Source of the DNA: Mycoplasmoides fastidiosum
GTDB taxonomy: Bacteria > Bacillota_I > Bacilli_A > Mycoplasmatales > Mycoplasmoidaceae
Length of the DNA stretch: 64,000 nucleotides
Direction of reading: 5' to 3'
Assembly (NCBI RefSeq): GCF_024498275.1
Contig: NZ_CP101809.1
Span: forward strand, 992,001-1,056,000
Below the pieces are notes generated by a model, which was given only the letters and a program-made list of their open reading frames with translations, was not told where the DNA came from and did not search any database. How positions within the stretch are numbered: position 1 is the stretch's first letter; each line of letters begins with the position of its first letter. Below are positions 9,721 through 21,520 of this stretch, one piece after another. The position numbers and the translations under genes are program-made.

Positions 9721-11850
9721 ATGAAGAAATTAAAATTCCTCCACAAAAATAAATTGTGATTAGCTAGTTTAGGTTTAGCAACAACTGGAAGTTTAGTACT
9801 TGCGGCTTGTGGGAGCAATGTTCAACCTAACCCATCCAAATCTGATGACAAGAAATCAGATAATACTGATTCAGCAAAACCAAACACGGATGATTCCACT
9901 AAAAAAGATGAATCAGGTAGTGAAGCTAAAAAAGAAGAACAAACTCCTCAAATTCCAACAGCCACTGTTCAACAATTAGCTGCTACAAAAAGTTTATTAT
10001 CAAATGCTGAAATCAAAACTCATTTAACTGATACTGTTAAACAAGCTTATGATTTAGTTAAACAAAATCTTGAGGAAGTGACTGAAATTGGTGCTTTCAA
10101 TCGTGGTAAAGTAAACAATTCTATCTATGCTTTAGATAAATCTAAAAATCCTTCCAAAACTAATAGTGATACAGATGTAAAAGATTTAGTAGCTAAATTA
10201 GTAACTGATGTGACAGAGGCTGATAGTAATGTCCCTGAAAATGAAAAAGCTAATTTTAATGCCGCATTAAAAGAAGTGACTGATCATGCTACAAGCTTAT
10301 TAACTGCTTTAGAAGCCCTTCCAGCTGATGATGCAACTAATGAATTAACAGCATTAAAAACTGCTTTTGAAAAAGCGCTTGATGATTATAAATCAGCCAC
10401 TTCTGCTGATGCTCAAACTAAACTAACTGCACTAGTAACTGCTAAAAATAATTATCAAACTAAATTAAATGCGGTTAATTCATTATTATTAACTGCTGAA
10501 CGCAAAGCATTTGCTTTAGATCGAGCAACTTCTGAATTATCCAAATACATTAACACAAAAGTTGCTGCTTTTTTGACAACAGGAAGTAAACATACTCAGC
10601 ACACAACAAATCTAAATGCATTAGTTGCTAAAGTCCGTAATGATGTTTTAGGCACTCCTGGCAAAGATTTATGGTTAGAAAACGATGCACCAGCAAATAT
10701 TGCTACTGATGCAAATAAAGCAACCAGTACCCAACTTTATGCCATGGTTGCTAGTTTAGCGCACCAAATTGCTTCTTGAAATAGTTTGAATAACACTTTC
10801 AAAGTATTCACTTATAATCAAGGCTTATTATCTGAATTGCCAAGTGCTTTAAATTTATTAGGTTTACACATTGATGTCAAAGTCCCATTGGATGTGGCAC
10901 GATTAAATGCTTACTTAGTTGTTGATAAAGCTAATATTGTGAAATTATTAAATAATGGTGGTGCTAATAGCATTAAAAAAGTTTTAGAAAAAGTTAGTGT
11001 TGGAATTGGTCATTACGAAGGAGTTTTAGGCAAACCTAATGCTCAGACAGCTGCAAAATTAGTTAAGGATTTAACTGATTTAAACACTGCTGCAACCGGC
11101 ACTGGTAAAACTAAAGCTGGTGCTTTAAAAACTGAGGCTGAAACACTAGTAACTAATTTTGAAAAATTTAAGACTGAATGAAATAAATTAGAAGGATTTT
11201 TATTTACCGGAAAAGATACTGCTAAAGTCTATCCATTATTACAAATTGCTGATAATTTAAATCAAGCAATTGCTGTTTCTGATAGCTATGGTCAAGTATT
11301 AGAAGTTGTAAGTCAAGCTAAAAAATTAGAAACCGTTGTTGATGGTATTAATGATAATTTAATTACTAATACTGGTCAAAATCCCGCTGCAACAGTTGCA
11401 TCAACTTTAAAAACACTTGTGGACGATATTACAAATACTACTGCTAAATTTGGTAAAGCATTAACTGAATTTCTTGCTGTAACAGATTGATCAAATGATA
11501 TTGATGTAACTGGTAGAACAGGCGCAACTGCAAAAGTAAAAGGCTTGGCTGAATCTATTGCTAAAAAAACTGGCAGTAATTATTCAGGTTATATTTATGC
11601 TGATGGCATTGTTAAATCCACTTTAAATAATGCAAAATTTTCTCTTGAAGACTTACAAACTGAATTAAAAAAACTAAATCTAAAAAATAATGCAACCCCT
11701 GCAGCTAACCAAGTTTTAGGTAATGTGAAAGACCTTTTAATTCAACAACTAAGCCCAAATATTGACAGTCAAACTGCAGCCTTAAATAAACATTTGCCTG
11801 AAATGTTTAATAATGGTGATGTGTTACCTGAAACTGAAAATCATATTTAA
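9721..11850 (+). CDS. Array lipoprotein L4 (709 aa)
   Basis: Same architecture as L2: lipobox Cys30, K/D/S-rich linker, A/T/K-rich helical body, DVARLNAYL near residue 390, and C terminus FNNGDVLPETENHI. The block encoding LEALPADDATNEL through SADAQTKLTALVTAKNNYQTKL is almost base-for-base the same as in L5, whereas the SVGIGHYEGVLGKP block differs from the L3/L5 version. It is therefore a mosaic. The Trp codon in the KDLW block is UGG here and UGA in most copies. The gene has the full set of poly-A promoter, leader hairpin and palindromic terminator, and can be transcribed on its own. Confidence 0.9.
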
Positions 11851-11880
11851 TAATTCAAAAAAATCAAGCAAAATAAATGT

Positions 11881-11913
11881 AAAACAGATCACAAATTTGT
11901 GATCTGTTTTTTT
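11881..11913 (+). terminator. Terminator of L4, 30-bp perfect palindrome
   Basis: Identical to the L3 terminator: a perfect 15-base inverted repeat followed by T. Confidence 0.88.
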
Positions 11914-11972
11914 GTTGCGATTTAATATTTTTACAAAGAAAACTAGTTTGATTTTCATTTCTGATTAAAAAA

Positions 11973-12034
11973 TTATCCCCACTCTTTTATTCAACTTGGA
12001 GCCAAAAAAAAAAAAAAAAGCCCTTGGCTAAAAT
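11973..12034 (+). promoter_or_regulatory. Poly-A (A16) promoter module of L5
   Basis: TTATCCCC (11973-11980), A16 (12004-12019), GCCCTTGGC and TAAAAT (12029-12034), with a spacing of 48 bases. Confidence 0.75.
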
Positions 12035-12041
12035 GAGTTCT

Positions 12042-12066
12042 GTTTAGAGTTGGAAAAACTTTAAAC
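12042..12066 (+). promoter_or_regulatory. Leader stem-loop of L5
   Basis: GTTTAGAGTT pairs with AACTTTAAAC (one G-U pair) with a 5-base loop. Confidence 0.55.
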
Positions 12067-12117
12067 AATCTAAAAATAATTTTTAAGAAAACATAAAAAT
12101 AGGTCATTTTTTAATTC

Positions 12118-14268
12118 ATGAAGAAATTAAAATTTCTATACAAAAATAAATTGTGGTTGGCAAGTCTAGGTTTAGCCACAACCGGAAGTTTAGTGCTTGC
12201 GGCTTGTGGTAGCAATGTTCAACCTAACCAATCCAAATCTGATGACAAGAAATCAGATAAATCTGATTCAACAAAACCAAATACGGATGATTCCACTAAA
12301 AAAGATGAGTCAAATTCAGAATCTAAAAAAGAAGATGCTAAACCTAAAGTTCCAACTGCAACAACTGAACAATTAGCAATTACAAAAAGCTTACTATCTA
12401 ATGCTGAAATTAAAACTTATTTAACTGATACAGTTAAACAAGCTTATGATTTGATTAAAGAAAACCTAAAAGAAGTAACTGAAATTGGTGCTTTTAACCG
12501 TAGTAAAATCACTAATTCCATTTATGCTTTAGATAAATCTAAAAAAACTTCTCCAACAGCTAGTGATACAGATATAAAAACTTTAGTGGACAAATTAAAA
12601 CAAGATGTTGCAGCAACTGATAGTAATGTGCCTGATGACGAAAAAACTAATTTTAATGCAGCACTAGAATTTGTAACAATCCATGCAGCCGCTTTATTAA
12701 CTGCTTTAGAAGCCCTTCCAGCGGATGATGCAACTAATGAATTAACAGCATTAAAAACTGCTTTTGAAAAAGCCCTTGATGATTATAAATCAGCCACTTC
12801 TGCTGATGCCCAAACCAAACTAACTGCACTAGTAACTGCTAAAAATAATTACCAAACTAAATTAAGTGCAGTCAATTCATTATTGCTAACAGCAGAGCGC
12901 AAAGCATTCGCTTTAGATCGAGCAACTTCTGAATTAGCAAAATACATTAATACTAAAGTTGGCACCTTTTTAACTGCAGGAACTAAAAAAGATCAACACA
13001 CAACCAATTTAAATAATTTAGTTGCTAAAGTGCGCACTGATGTTTTAGGAACTCCTGGCAAAGATTTATGACTAGAAAATGATGCACCAGCAGATATTGC
13101 TACTGATGCAAATAAAGCAACTAGTACCCAACTTTATGCCATGGTGGCTAGTTTGGCACACCAAATTGCTTCTTGGAATAATTTAAATAACACTTTCAAA
13201 GTATTTACCTACAATCAAGGCTTATTATCTGAATTACCAAGTGCCTTAAATCTATTAGGATTGCATGTTGATGTCAAAGCACCATTGGATGTGGCACGAT
13301 TAAATGCTTACTTAGTTGTTGATAAAGCTAATATTGTGAAATTATTAAATGATGGTGGTGATAATAGTATTAAAAAAGTTTTAGAAAAAATTAGTGTCGG
13401 TATTAGTCATTACGAAGAAGTTTTAGGCAAACCTGAAGGACAATCTAATGGAATGGCTAAGTTAGTAAAAGATTTGACTGATTTAGAAAAAGCAGTTAAT
13501 AGTGACACTGCTAAAAAAGGTAAAGTTACACCATTAAAAACTGCAGCTGAAGCATTAGTAGCTAATTTTGCTAAGTTCCAAACTGAATGAAAGAAATTAG
13601 AGAATTTTCTATTCACTGACAAAGATGCAACTAAAGTTTATCCGTTATTGCAAAATGCTAATAATTTAAATCAAGCAATTGCGGTTTCTGATAGTTATGG
13701 TCAAGTGTTAGAAGTTGTAAGTCAAGCTAAAAAATTAGAAACCGTTGTTGATGGGATTAATAATAATTTAGTTGCTAAAACAGGATCAGCACCTGATACT
13801 GTTGCTTCAACTTTAAAAGCTCTTGTAGATGATATTACAAATACTACTGCTGCTGCTAAATTTGGTCATGCCTTAACTCAATTTCTTACTGTAACTGGTT
13901 GAGCAACAACAAATGTTAGTGATCGAACTCCAAACATAACAGTTCAAAAACTAGCTGAATCAATCGCTAAAACTTCTGTAACTGGTTCTACTACAACTTA
14001 TTCTGGTTATATTTATGCTAATGGTATTGTTAAATCTACATTAACTGAGGCTAAATTATCCCTTCAAGATTTACAGACTGAATTAGCTAAATTAAAACTG
14101 AAAGATAGTGCAGCTAAACCAGCTAACCAGACTTTAGGTAATGTGAAAGATCTTTTAGTACAGCAGTTAAGTCCAAATATTGACAGTCAAACTGCAGCAT
14201 TAAATAAACATTTACCCGAAATGTTTAATAATGGTGATGTACTACCTGAAACTGAAACTCATTTTTAA
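12118..14268 (+). CDS. Array lipoprotein L5 (716 aa)
   Basis: Full-length member with lipobox Cys30 and a lysine/aspartate/serine linker up to about residue 80. The N-terminal helical half ends in KVRTDVLGTPGKDLW (Trp318), then comes a conserved QLYAMVASLAHQIASW segment, DVARLNAYL at residue 391, and a C-terminal half ending FNNGDVLPETETHF. Trp13 is encoded by UGG. It shares a 107-base identical block with L3 and a long near-identical block with L4, so it is a patchwork of its neighbours. Its N-terminal half has few UGA codons compared with L2-L4. Confidence 0.9.
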
Positions 14269-14299
14269 TTAATTAAAAATTTTATTCCTAACAAATTAC

Positions 14300-14331
14300 A
14301 AAACAGATCACAATTATGTGATCTGTTTTTT
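14300..14331 (+). terminator. Terminator of L5
   Basis: AAACAGATCACA and TGTGATCTGTTT form a 12-bp stem with a 4-base loop, then T. Confidence 0.88.
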
Positions 14332-14384
14332 ATTTTTGTAGGATTGTAATTATGATTGACCATCAGTTTTTCACATCTTGAAAA

Positions 14385-14446
14385 TTATCCCCATGTTTTT
14401 ATTTTTACTTTTGCCAAAAAAAAAAAAAAAAGCCCTTGGTTAAAAT
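14385..14446 (+). promoter_or_regulatory. Poly-A (A16) promoter module of L6
   Basis: TTATCCCC (14385-14392), A16 (14416-14431), GCCCTTGGT and TAAAAT (14441-14446), with a spacing of 48 bases. Confidence 0.75.
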
Positions 14447-14453
14447 CATTGCT

Positions 14454-14479
14454 GTTTAAAGTCCTTAATTTCTTTAAAC
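14454..14479 (+). promoter_or_regulatory. Leader stem-loop of L6
   Basis: GTTTAAAG pairs perfectly with CTTTAAAC across a 10-base loop. Compared with L2-L5, the G-U pair has become A-U. Confidence 0.55.
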
Positions 14480-14528
14480 GCTCTAAAAATAATTTTTAAG
14501 AAAATATAAAATAGGTAATTTTTAATTC

Positions 14529-16670
14529 ATGAAGAAATTAAAATTTCTGCAAAAAAATAAATTATGGTTAACCAGTCTTGGTCTTGTCACCACAAGCAGT
14601 TTAGTATTAGCTGCATGTGCAAACAATACCAACACTCCTCCAGCCAATAATTCTGGTCAAAATTCTAATAACCAAAACAATAATTCTGGCACAGACAGTG
14701 GCACCACCAATACCACACCCACTCCTGAACCAAATCCTTCTAAAGTTCCTGTTGCAACTGAAGCCCAGTTAGCAGCAGCTAAAACTCTATTACAACAAAA
14801 CACCATCAAAACTGTTTTAGCTAATAACAAAAATAATGCTATTGACCAAATTAAAGCCTATTTGTTAACTATAAACGAAGTAGGAACATTTAGCCAAGAA
14901 ACTGTTGCTGCTTCTAAAACAGCACTAAGTTCTGACGATGATGCTGCGGTGACTGATATTACTGATGCAAATGCAAAAGCGGCTTCATTATTAGGTTTAG
15001 TTAAGACTTTAGAAGCACAATTAAAATTGTCAGAAAATAACACAGCAATTGTACCTGCTAATAAAAAGGATCAATTTACTCAAGCGATTAATAGTGTGAA
15101 AACAATTGCAACTACACTGCTAAATAAATTAAACGAATTGCCAGCTACTGTTACTGCTGATAATAATGTTTTAAATTCAGCTAAAACTGCATTCGAAACT
15201 GCTTTAGATAGTTATGTTAACCCAACTACAGCTGAAACATTAAATCCAACTTGAACAGCTTTAAAAAAAGCCCATGATGATTATCAAGCTAAAGTTAATG
15301 AAGTAACACCCAAATTAATCGATGCGCAAAAAAGTGCATTTGATTTAGACCAAGCAACTTCAGAATTAGACACTTTCATTAACACTGATGTAGGGGCATT
15401 TTTGACTGATACAACTAATGGTGGTAAAAATACCATTGTTTTAAATACCTTAGTTACTAAAGTTCGCACAAATATTTTAGGTAATCCTGGATATGATTTA
15501 TGGGCTAAAGATGATGCTCCAGTTGGCATTAGTGTTGATGAAACTAAAAAAAGTAGTCAACTTTATGCGATTGTAGTCGGATTAGCAAACCAAACTGCAG
15601 CATGAAACCAAATAAATGACAAAATAAAAACTTTAACATTCAATCAAAATTTACTACTTGAAAATAAAGAAGCAGTTAATGTGTTTGCTTTACATTTAGC
15701 AATTCCAGTTCCAGTTGATGTAGCGCGTTTGAATGCTTATCTAACTTTAGATCAATCAAATGTGCAAAAAATTTTACACGCAACAACTGGTGATAATATT
15801 GCCACAGTTTTAGAAACAATTGCTCATGGTGTCGATTATTTCAATACACTTTTAGCTGATAGTGGTGATGACACTTTAGTGAAAAAATTAACTGATTTAG
15901 AAAATGCAGTAACTGATAATGGTCGCAAAGCAAAAGTAACTGCTTTAAAAACAGCAGCTGAAGGGTTGGTAACTAAATTCACAGCATTCAAAAAAGAATG
16001 AGATAAGTTACAACCTGCTTTATGAATTAAAAAAGACACAACTATTACTTATCCTTTATTAGATGGTGCTGTTAATTTAAATCAATTGATTGGCTTAGCA
16101 AATCATTATGGTGATGTTTTACAAGTTGTTGGCCAAGCCCAAAGTTTAAAAGCATTAGCAAAACAAATTACAACTGCTGTAAACCCAATTCCAAGTGAAG
16201 CTAACAAGGCTGAAAAAGAAGCACCTTTATTACATGCTTTACAAGCCATTATTACTGACATTAAAGCAAGTACAGATACAACTTTTGGCAAAGCTTTAGC
16301 AGATTTTGCCAAAGAATCTAGTTGAACAACTGGTAATAATAAAACTAATGCTGAAGCATTAGCAAATGAAAAAACTGATGGTTCAACAACTTATGAGGGA
16401 ATTATTTATACCACTTTAGTGAATGGTGCAGCAGCCGTTGCTAAAAACGGTGATACCCCTGCCAAACCAAAAGTACTTTCATTTGAACAACTAAAAACTG
16501 AATTAGAAAAACTTCAAAATGTTTCAAATAAAAAATTGAATGATTTAATTAATTTGTTAAACAAACAATTACAACCAAGTGATGGTAGTCAAACTACCCG
16601 ATTAAACAATCATTTAGCCGCAATGTTTAACAATGGTGATGTTTTAGCTGAATCAGAAGTGCATAATTAA
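14529..16670 (+). CDS. Array lipoprotein L6 (713 aa)
   Basis: First gene of a second subgroup (L6, L7, L9 and the L10-L12 relatives) with an asparagine-rich uncharged linker (NNTNTPPANNSGQNS...) after lipobox Cys30. The body has the subgroup version of the family blocks: NEVGTFSQETVAAS, QKSAFDLDQATSEL, KVRTNILGNPGYDLW, QLYAIVVGLANQTAAW, VPVDVARLNAYL, and the C terminus MFNNGDVLAESEVHN. Trp13 is UGG. By eye L7 is its closest copy, with a near-identical upstream region, signal peptide and linker, so the pair probably arose by recent duplication. No catalytic motif is visible. Confidence 0.9.
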
Positions 16671-16710
16671 TTAAAAGTCTTTTATCAATTAAAAAATATT
16701 TCAATCAATC

Positions 16711-16744
16711 AAAAACAGATCACAATTGTGTGATCTGTTTTTTT
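16711..16744 (+). terminator. Terminator of L6
   Basis: AACAGATCACA and TGTGATCTGTT form an 11-bp stem with a short loop, followed by seven T. Confidence 0.88.
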
Positions 16745-16797
16745 GTTTTTGTAGGATTGTAATCATGATTAGTAACCAGTTTTGAACATCTTAAAAA

Positions 16798-16861
16798 TTA
16801 TCCCCATGTTTTTATTTTTACTTTTACCCAAAAAAAAAAAAAAAAAGCCCTTGATTAAAAT
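16798..16861 (+). promoter_or_regulatory. Poly-A (A17) promoter module of L7
   Basis: TTATCCCC (16798-16805), A17 (16830-16846), GCCCTTGAT and TAAAAT (16856-16861). The spacing is 50 bases, the longest of the set, because of one extra C before the tract. Confidence 0.72.
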
Positions 16862-16868
16862 CATTGCT

Positions 16869-16894
16869 GTTTAAAGTCCTTAATTTCTTTAAAC
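16869..16894 (+). promoter_or_regulatory. Leader stem-loop of L7
   Basis: GTTTAAAG pairs with CTTTAAAC over a 10-base loop, as in L6. Confidence 0.55.
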
Positions 16895-16943
16895 GCTCTA
16901 AAAATAATTTTTAAGAAAATATAAAATAGGTGATTTTTAATTC

Positions 16944-19052
16944 ATGAAGAAATTAAAATTTCTACAAAAAAATAAATTGTGGTTAACCAGTCTTGGTCTT
17001 GCTACCACAAGCAGTTTAGTATTGGCTGCATGTGCAAGCAATACCAACACTCCTCCAGTCAATAATTCTGGTCAAAATTCCAATAACCAAAACAATAATT
17101 CTGGCACAGACAGTAGCACCATCAATACCACACCAACTCCTGAATCAAATACTCCCAAAGTTCCTGTTGCAACTGAAGCCCAGTTAGCAGCTGCTAAAAC
17201 TTTATTACAACAAGACACCATCAAAACTGTTTTAGCTAATAACAAAAATAATGCTGTTAACCAAATTAAAGCTCATTTATTAACTATAAATGAAGTGGGC
17301 ACATTTAGTCAAGAAACTGTTGCTGCTTCTAAAACATCACTAAGTTCTGGCGATAATGCTGCTGTAACTGATATCACTGAAGAAAAAGCTAAAGCAGCAT
17401 CAGTATTAGCACTAGTTAATACTTTAGAAGCCCAATTAAAAGCTGTTGAAAATAACACAGCAATTATACCAGCTGCTAAAAAAGAACAGTTCACTCAAAC
17501 TGTTACTAATGTTAAAAACACCGCAACTACTTTACTAAATAAACTAAACAAATTACCAGCCGCTGTTACTACTGATAATAATCTTTTAAATACAACTAAA
17601 ACTGCAATCGAAACTGCATTAGATAATTATGTTAAAGCAACTACAGTCCAAACATTAAATCCAACTTGAACAGCTTTGAAAAAAGCTCATGAAGAATACC
17701 GAGTTAAAGTTAATGAAGTAACGCCCAAATTAATTGATGTGCAAAAAAGTGGATTTGATTTAGATCAAGCAACATCTGAATTAGAAACCTTCATTAATAC
17801 TGATGTGGGCGCATTTTTATCAGATGCAACTAATGGTAGTAAAAATACAACTGTTTTAAATAACTTAGTTGCTAAAGTCCGAACCAGTGTTTTAGGAGCA
17901 CCAGGTTATGATTTATGAGTAGTGGGTGATGCGCCTAAAGGAATTGAAACTGGTGATGGCAAAAAACCAAGTACTCAACTGTATGCGATTGTCGTTGGAT
18001 TAGCCAATCAAACTGCGGCTTGAAACAGTTTAAATGATGCTGTTAAAGTATTAACTTTTAATCACAGTTTATCATTACAAACTCCTGAAGCAGTGAATGT
18101 TTTCGCCTTACACTTACAAGTTTCAGTGCCGGTTGATGTAGCGCGGTTAAATGCTTATTTAACTGTGAATGAATCTAATATTGTAAAAATTTTAAACCCA
18201 ACAACTGGAAGTATAAAAAGCATTTTAGATAATTTACGTCAAGGAGTTAGTCACTTTGATCAGTTTTTAGTTGCGGGCTCTGAAACTGGTGCTCAAGCTA
18301 AATTAGTTAAAGATTTGACAGAATTAGAAACTGCATTAAGTGGTGATAGTAAAGCTACTCTTAAACAAAAAGTAACTCCACTAAAAACTGCAGCAGCAAC
18401 ATTAGTTGAGAATTTTGGTAAATTCAAAGAACAATGAACTAAATTTAGTGCGCTGTTATGAACTGGTAATACAAGCCAAGAAACTTATCCAATTCTCATT
18501 GAAGCAGCTGCATTAAACCAAGCAATTGGATTAGCTAATGGTTATAGTGATGTTTTAGAAGTTGTTGGTCAAGCCCAAACTTTGCAAACTCGTATTCAAA
18601 CAATTACTACAAGTGTAAAAGATGATACTGCTCCGTTATTAGCAACTTTAAAAGTATTGATTGATGCAGTTGCTGATAGTGGTAGTTTTGGTACAGCACT
18701 AAAAACTTTTGTTGCTGAAACAACATGAGATACTGACACAAAAACTAAAGCTGAAGCAATTGCTAAAACAGCATCACCTAATAATTCTGGTTATGTTTAC
18801 ACTGATTTAATCAATGGAACTGCTGCTACAACTGGGGAAAATCCAACACCAGCTAAACTTTCATTTAGTCAATTAAAAACTGAACTTGAAAAATTACAAG
18901 GTAGTTCTGATAAAATTTTAGGTCAAGTTCTTGCTTTATTAAACCAACAATTAAAACCAAGTGATGGCAGTCAAACAACCCGATTAAATAACCATTTAGC
19001 CGCAATGTTTAACAATGGCGATGTTTTAGCTAAATCAGAAGTTCATAATTAA
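16944..19052 (+). CDS. Array lipoprotein L7 (702 aa)
   Basis: Sister of L6: same signal peptide and Asn-rich linker after Cys30, same NEVGTFSQETVAAS and FDLDQATSEL blocks. The C-terminal half departs from L6, with SILDNLRQGVSHFDQFL and a differently composed 18440-18900 segment containing several UGA-Trp codons, so no uninterrupted standard-code frame is visible there even though the code-4 frame is continuous. Similarity to L6 is much higher in the N-terminal half, which again points to segmental exchange. It ends in FNNGDVLAKSEVHN. Confidence 0.9.
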
Positions 19053-19094
19053 TTTAAAATATTTTCATTCATCAAGAAATACTTTAATCAATCA

Positions 19095-19128
19095 AAAACA
19101 GATCACAACCAATGTGATCTGTTTTTTT
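19095..19128 (+). terminator. Terminator of L7
   Basis: AAACAGATCACA and TGTGATCTGTTT form a 12-bp stem with a 4-base loop and a T run. Confidence 0.88.
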
Positions 19129-19140
19129 GTTGCTAAAAAA

Positions 19141-19192
19141 TTATCCCCATGTTTTTATTAGCTGTGCCGCCAAAAAAAACCTTGGTTAAAAT
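19141..19192 (+). promoter_or_regulatory. Short-tract (A8) promoter module of L8
   Basis: TTATCCCC (19141-19148), only eight A (19172-19179), CCTTGGT and TAAAAT (19187-19192). The spacing is 38 bases, 11 shorter than in A17 copies, and the GC just after the tract is missing. A tract this short should slip rarely. Confidence 0.7.
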
Positions 19193-19199
19193 TGATCCT

Positions 19200-19223
19200 G
19201 TTCCAGCTCAAAAAGAGTAGAAC
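19200..19223 (+). promoter_or_regulatory. Leader stem-loop of L8
   Basis: GTTC pairs with GAAC, then a small internal loop, then G-U plus CTC with GAG closing a 5-base A loop. It has the same layout as L9 with different paired bases. Confidence 0.5.
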
Positions 19224-19263
19224 ATATAAATTATTTTTAGAGAAATAAGGACTTTTGTCATAA

Positions 19264-21336
19264 ATGAAAAAATTCAATTTATTCAAAAAGAATAAACTGT
19301 GATTGGCCAGTTTAGGGATTGCAACTACAAGTAGTTTAGTACTTGCAGCTTGTGCTAATCAAACTCAAAACACTGGCGGAACAAGTTCTGGTAACACTAG
19401 TGGTTCAACTAATACCCCAGGTACTGGTGGTGGTGATTCCAACCAACAACCAGTTAAGCCAGCTCCAGCACCAGAAGTGAAAAAACCAACAGAACAACAA
19501 TTAAAATTAGCTAATGTTGTACTAGACAATGCTGAAGTAAAAACAGCCTGAAAAGCCTCAATTGTTGCTGATCAAAAAGTGATTACAGATTTATTAACTA
19601 AAGTAACTGCAATTGATGATTTAAATAAAACAACTGTAGAACAATCAATTACAAATTTAGGAACTGCAGCTAATGCAGCTGCTAATGAAGCAACTTCATC
19701 TGTGTTTGCTTTAATCAAGAGTTTAGAAGATGGCGTTGCTAAAGCTAATACAACTTTAGTTCCTGAAGCTGAAAAAACTCCATTCACTGATGCAATTGTT
19801 CAAGTCAAAAATAGTGCAACCGCATTATTAACCAGTTTGCAAGCTTTACCTGAAGCAAATGCAACTAAACAACTAAAAGATTTGCAAGATAAATTTACTG
19901 AAGCGTTAACTGCGTTTGTCACAAACCAAACTCAAGCTAATGTAGCAACTACACTAGCCGCATTACGTACTGCTAAAAATGCTTATGAAGCTGAAGTACA
20001 AAAAGTTGCTCAAAAATTAGTAGAAGCTGAACAAGCTGGATTTGTTTTAGATAGTGCCACTTCTGCACTATCTAATTATGCAAATACCAAATTAGCAACT
20101 TTTTTAAGTTCAGAAAGTAATAAATATTCAACTACGCTAAACAACTTGGTAACTCGAGTACGGACTGGTGTATTGGGTACTTTAGGTGCTGATTTATGAA
20201 CTGCTGGTAATGTTGATGCAACTGTGGCCACAAAAAACCGTCCAAGTGGGATTGAAGATGGTGCAGTAAGTAGCCAATTATACAAAATTGTAGTTGGTTT
20301 AGCCAATCAAAACGCATCATGAAAAACCATTTCTAACACTTTGAAAAAATTAACCTTTAAACAAAGTGCAATCACGAAAGCTGAAAACGCTGTTGATTTA
20401 TTAGCTTTCCATGTGGAAAATAGTGTGCCGGTTGATGTAGCCCGTTTAAATGCTTATTTAGTAACTAACAATGCTAATGTTGTGAAATTGTTAGATGTTA
20501 GTTCCAATAGTGTTAAAAATAGCTTAGAAGATATTGTTAATAGTATCAGTACTTACCAAACCTATTTAGTTGCCCCTGCAAATAGGACTGCAAAATTAGT
20601 TTCTGATTTGACATCTTTAAGTACTGATGTAAGCAGCGAATCAGACAAAACAGCTGATAAAACTAAAATTGATAACTTCAAAACCGAAGTTGAAAAAGTA
20701 GTAACTAGTTTCACTAAATTTAATCAAGAATGAGCTAAAGTCAGTGCGGCATTTACAACCAAAACTGGAGATGTCGTTACTTATCCGTTACTAAACCAAG
20801 CTGATCAATTGAACCAGTTAATTGGAGTTTCTAAAAATTATGCCGATGTAGTGCAAGTAGTTGCTAAAGTTAAAACTTTAGATACTTTGATTACGCAAAT
20901 TGATACTGCAGTTAAAACTACTGCAACAAAATCTGCATTAATGACAGCATTAGAAGAATTAATTGAAACAGTTAAAAATGATAGTGCTTTTAGAACTAAT
21001 TTAACCTCTTTTGCTGCGATTACTGGTTTAAACCAAACTAACCAAGCTGCTTTAGATGCAATTGCTAAAGCAAGTACTGGATATTTACACACTTCAGGAT
21101 TAAGCCAAACAACTAAAGCCCGATCCGGATCAACACCTGCTAATTTTTCTTTTGCTGATTTAAAAACTGAGTTAGAAAAATTACAAAATGCTGATGGTAA
21201 ACAGTTAAAAACTGTGTTTGATTTATTAAACAATCAACTACAACCAAACCAAGGTAGTCAAACTTTTGATCTAACTGCGCATTTAGCTACTTTGTTTAAC
21301 AACGGTGATGTCCAACCGGACACTGAAAATCATTAA
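19264..21336 (+). CDS. Array lipoprotein L8 (690 aa)
   Basis: Divergent member that resembles L1 rather than its neighbours: signal peptide KKFNLFKKNKLW, lipobox Cys30, and a glycine/threonine/serine linker. The body has TTVEQSITNLGTAAN, EQAGFVLDSATSALSNY, RVRTGVLGTLGADLW, VPVDVARLNAYL and the C terminus FNNGDVQPDTENH. An AAGGA Shine-Dalgarno sequence lies upstream of ATG 19264, stronger than the AGG of L2-L7. Because L1 shares its VLDSSTSALEKY and TGVLGTLGADLW versions, L1 and L8 may show the full-length and deleted forms of one subtype. Confidence 0.9.
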
Positions 21337-21377
21337 TCTAAAACTTTTTTAAATTAATGATTTCTAACTAAAAATTC

Positions 21378-21412
21378 CAACCAATCAAACAAAAAGTTTG
21401 GTTGGTTTTTTT
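21378..21412 (+). terminator. Terminator of L8
   Basis: CCAACCAATCAAAC and GTTTGGTTGG pair with one bulge, then T7. This is not the GATCACA-type stem used by most of the array. Confidence 0.8.
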
Positions 21413-21450
21413 ATATTCTTGAGAATTTATTAAAGTAATTTTTCAAAAAA

Positions 21451-21513
21451 TTATCCCCATATTTTTATTGACTGTGTGACTAAAAAAAAAAAAAAAAAGC
21501 CCTTGGCTAAAAT
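21451..21513 (+). promoter_or_regulatory. Poly-A (A17) promoter module of L9
   Basis: TTATCCCC (21451-21458), A17 (21482-21498), GCCCTTGGC and TAAAAT (21508-21513), with a spacing of 49 bases. Confidence 0.75.
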
Positions 21514-21520
21514 TGATACC

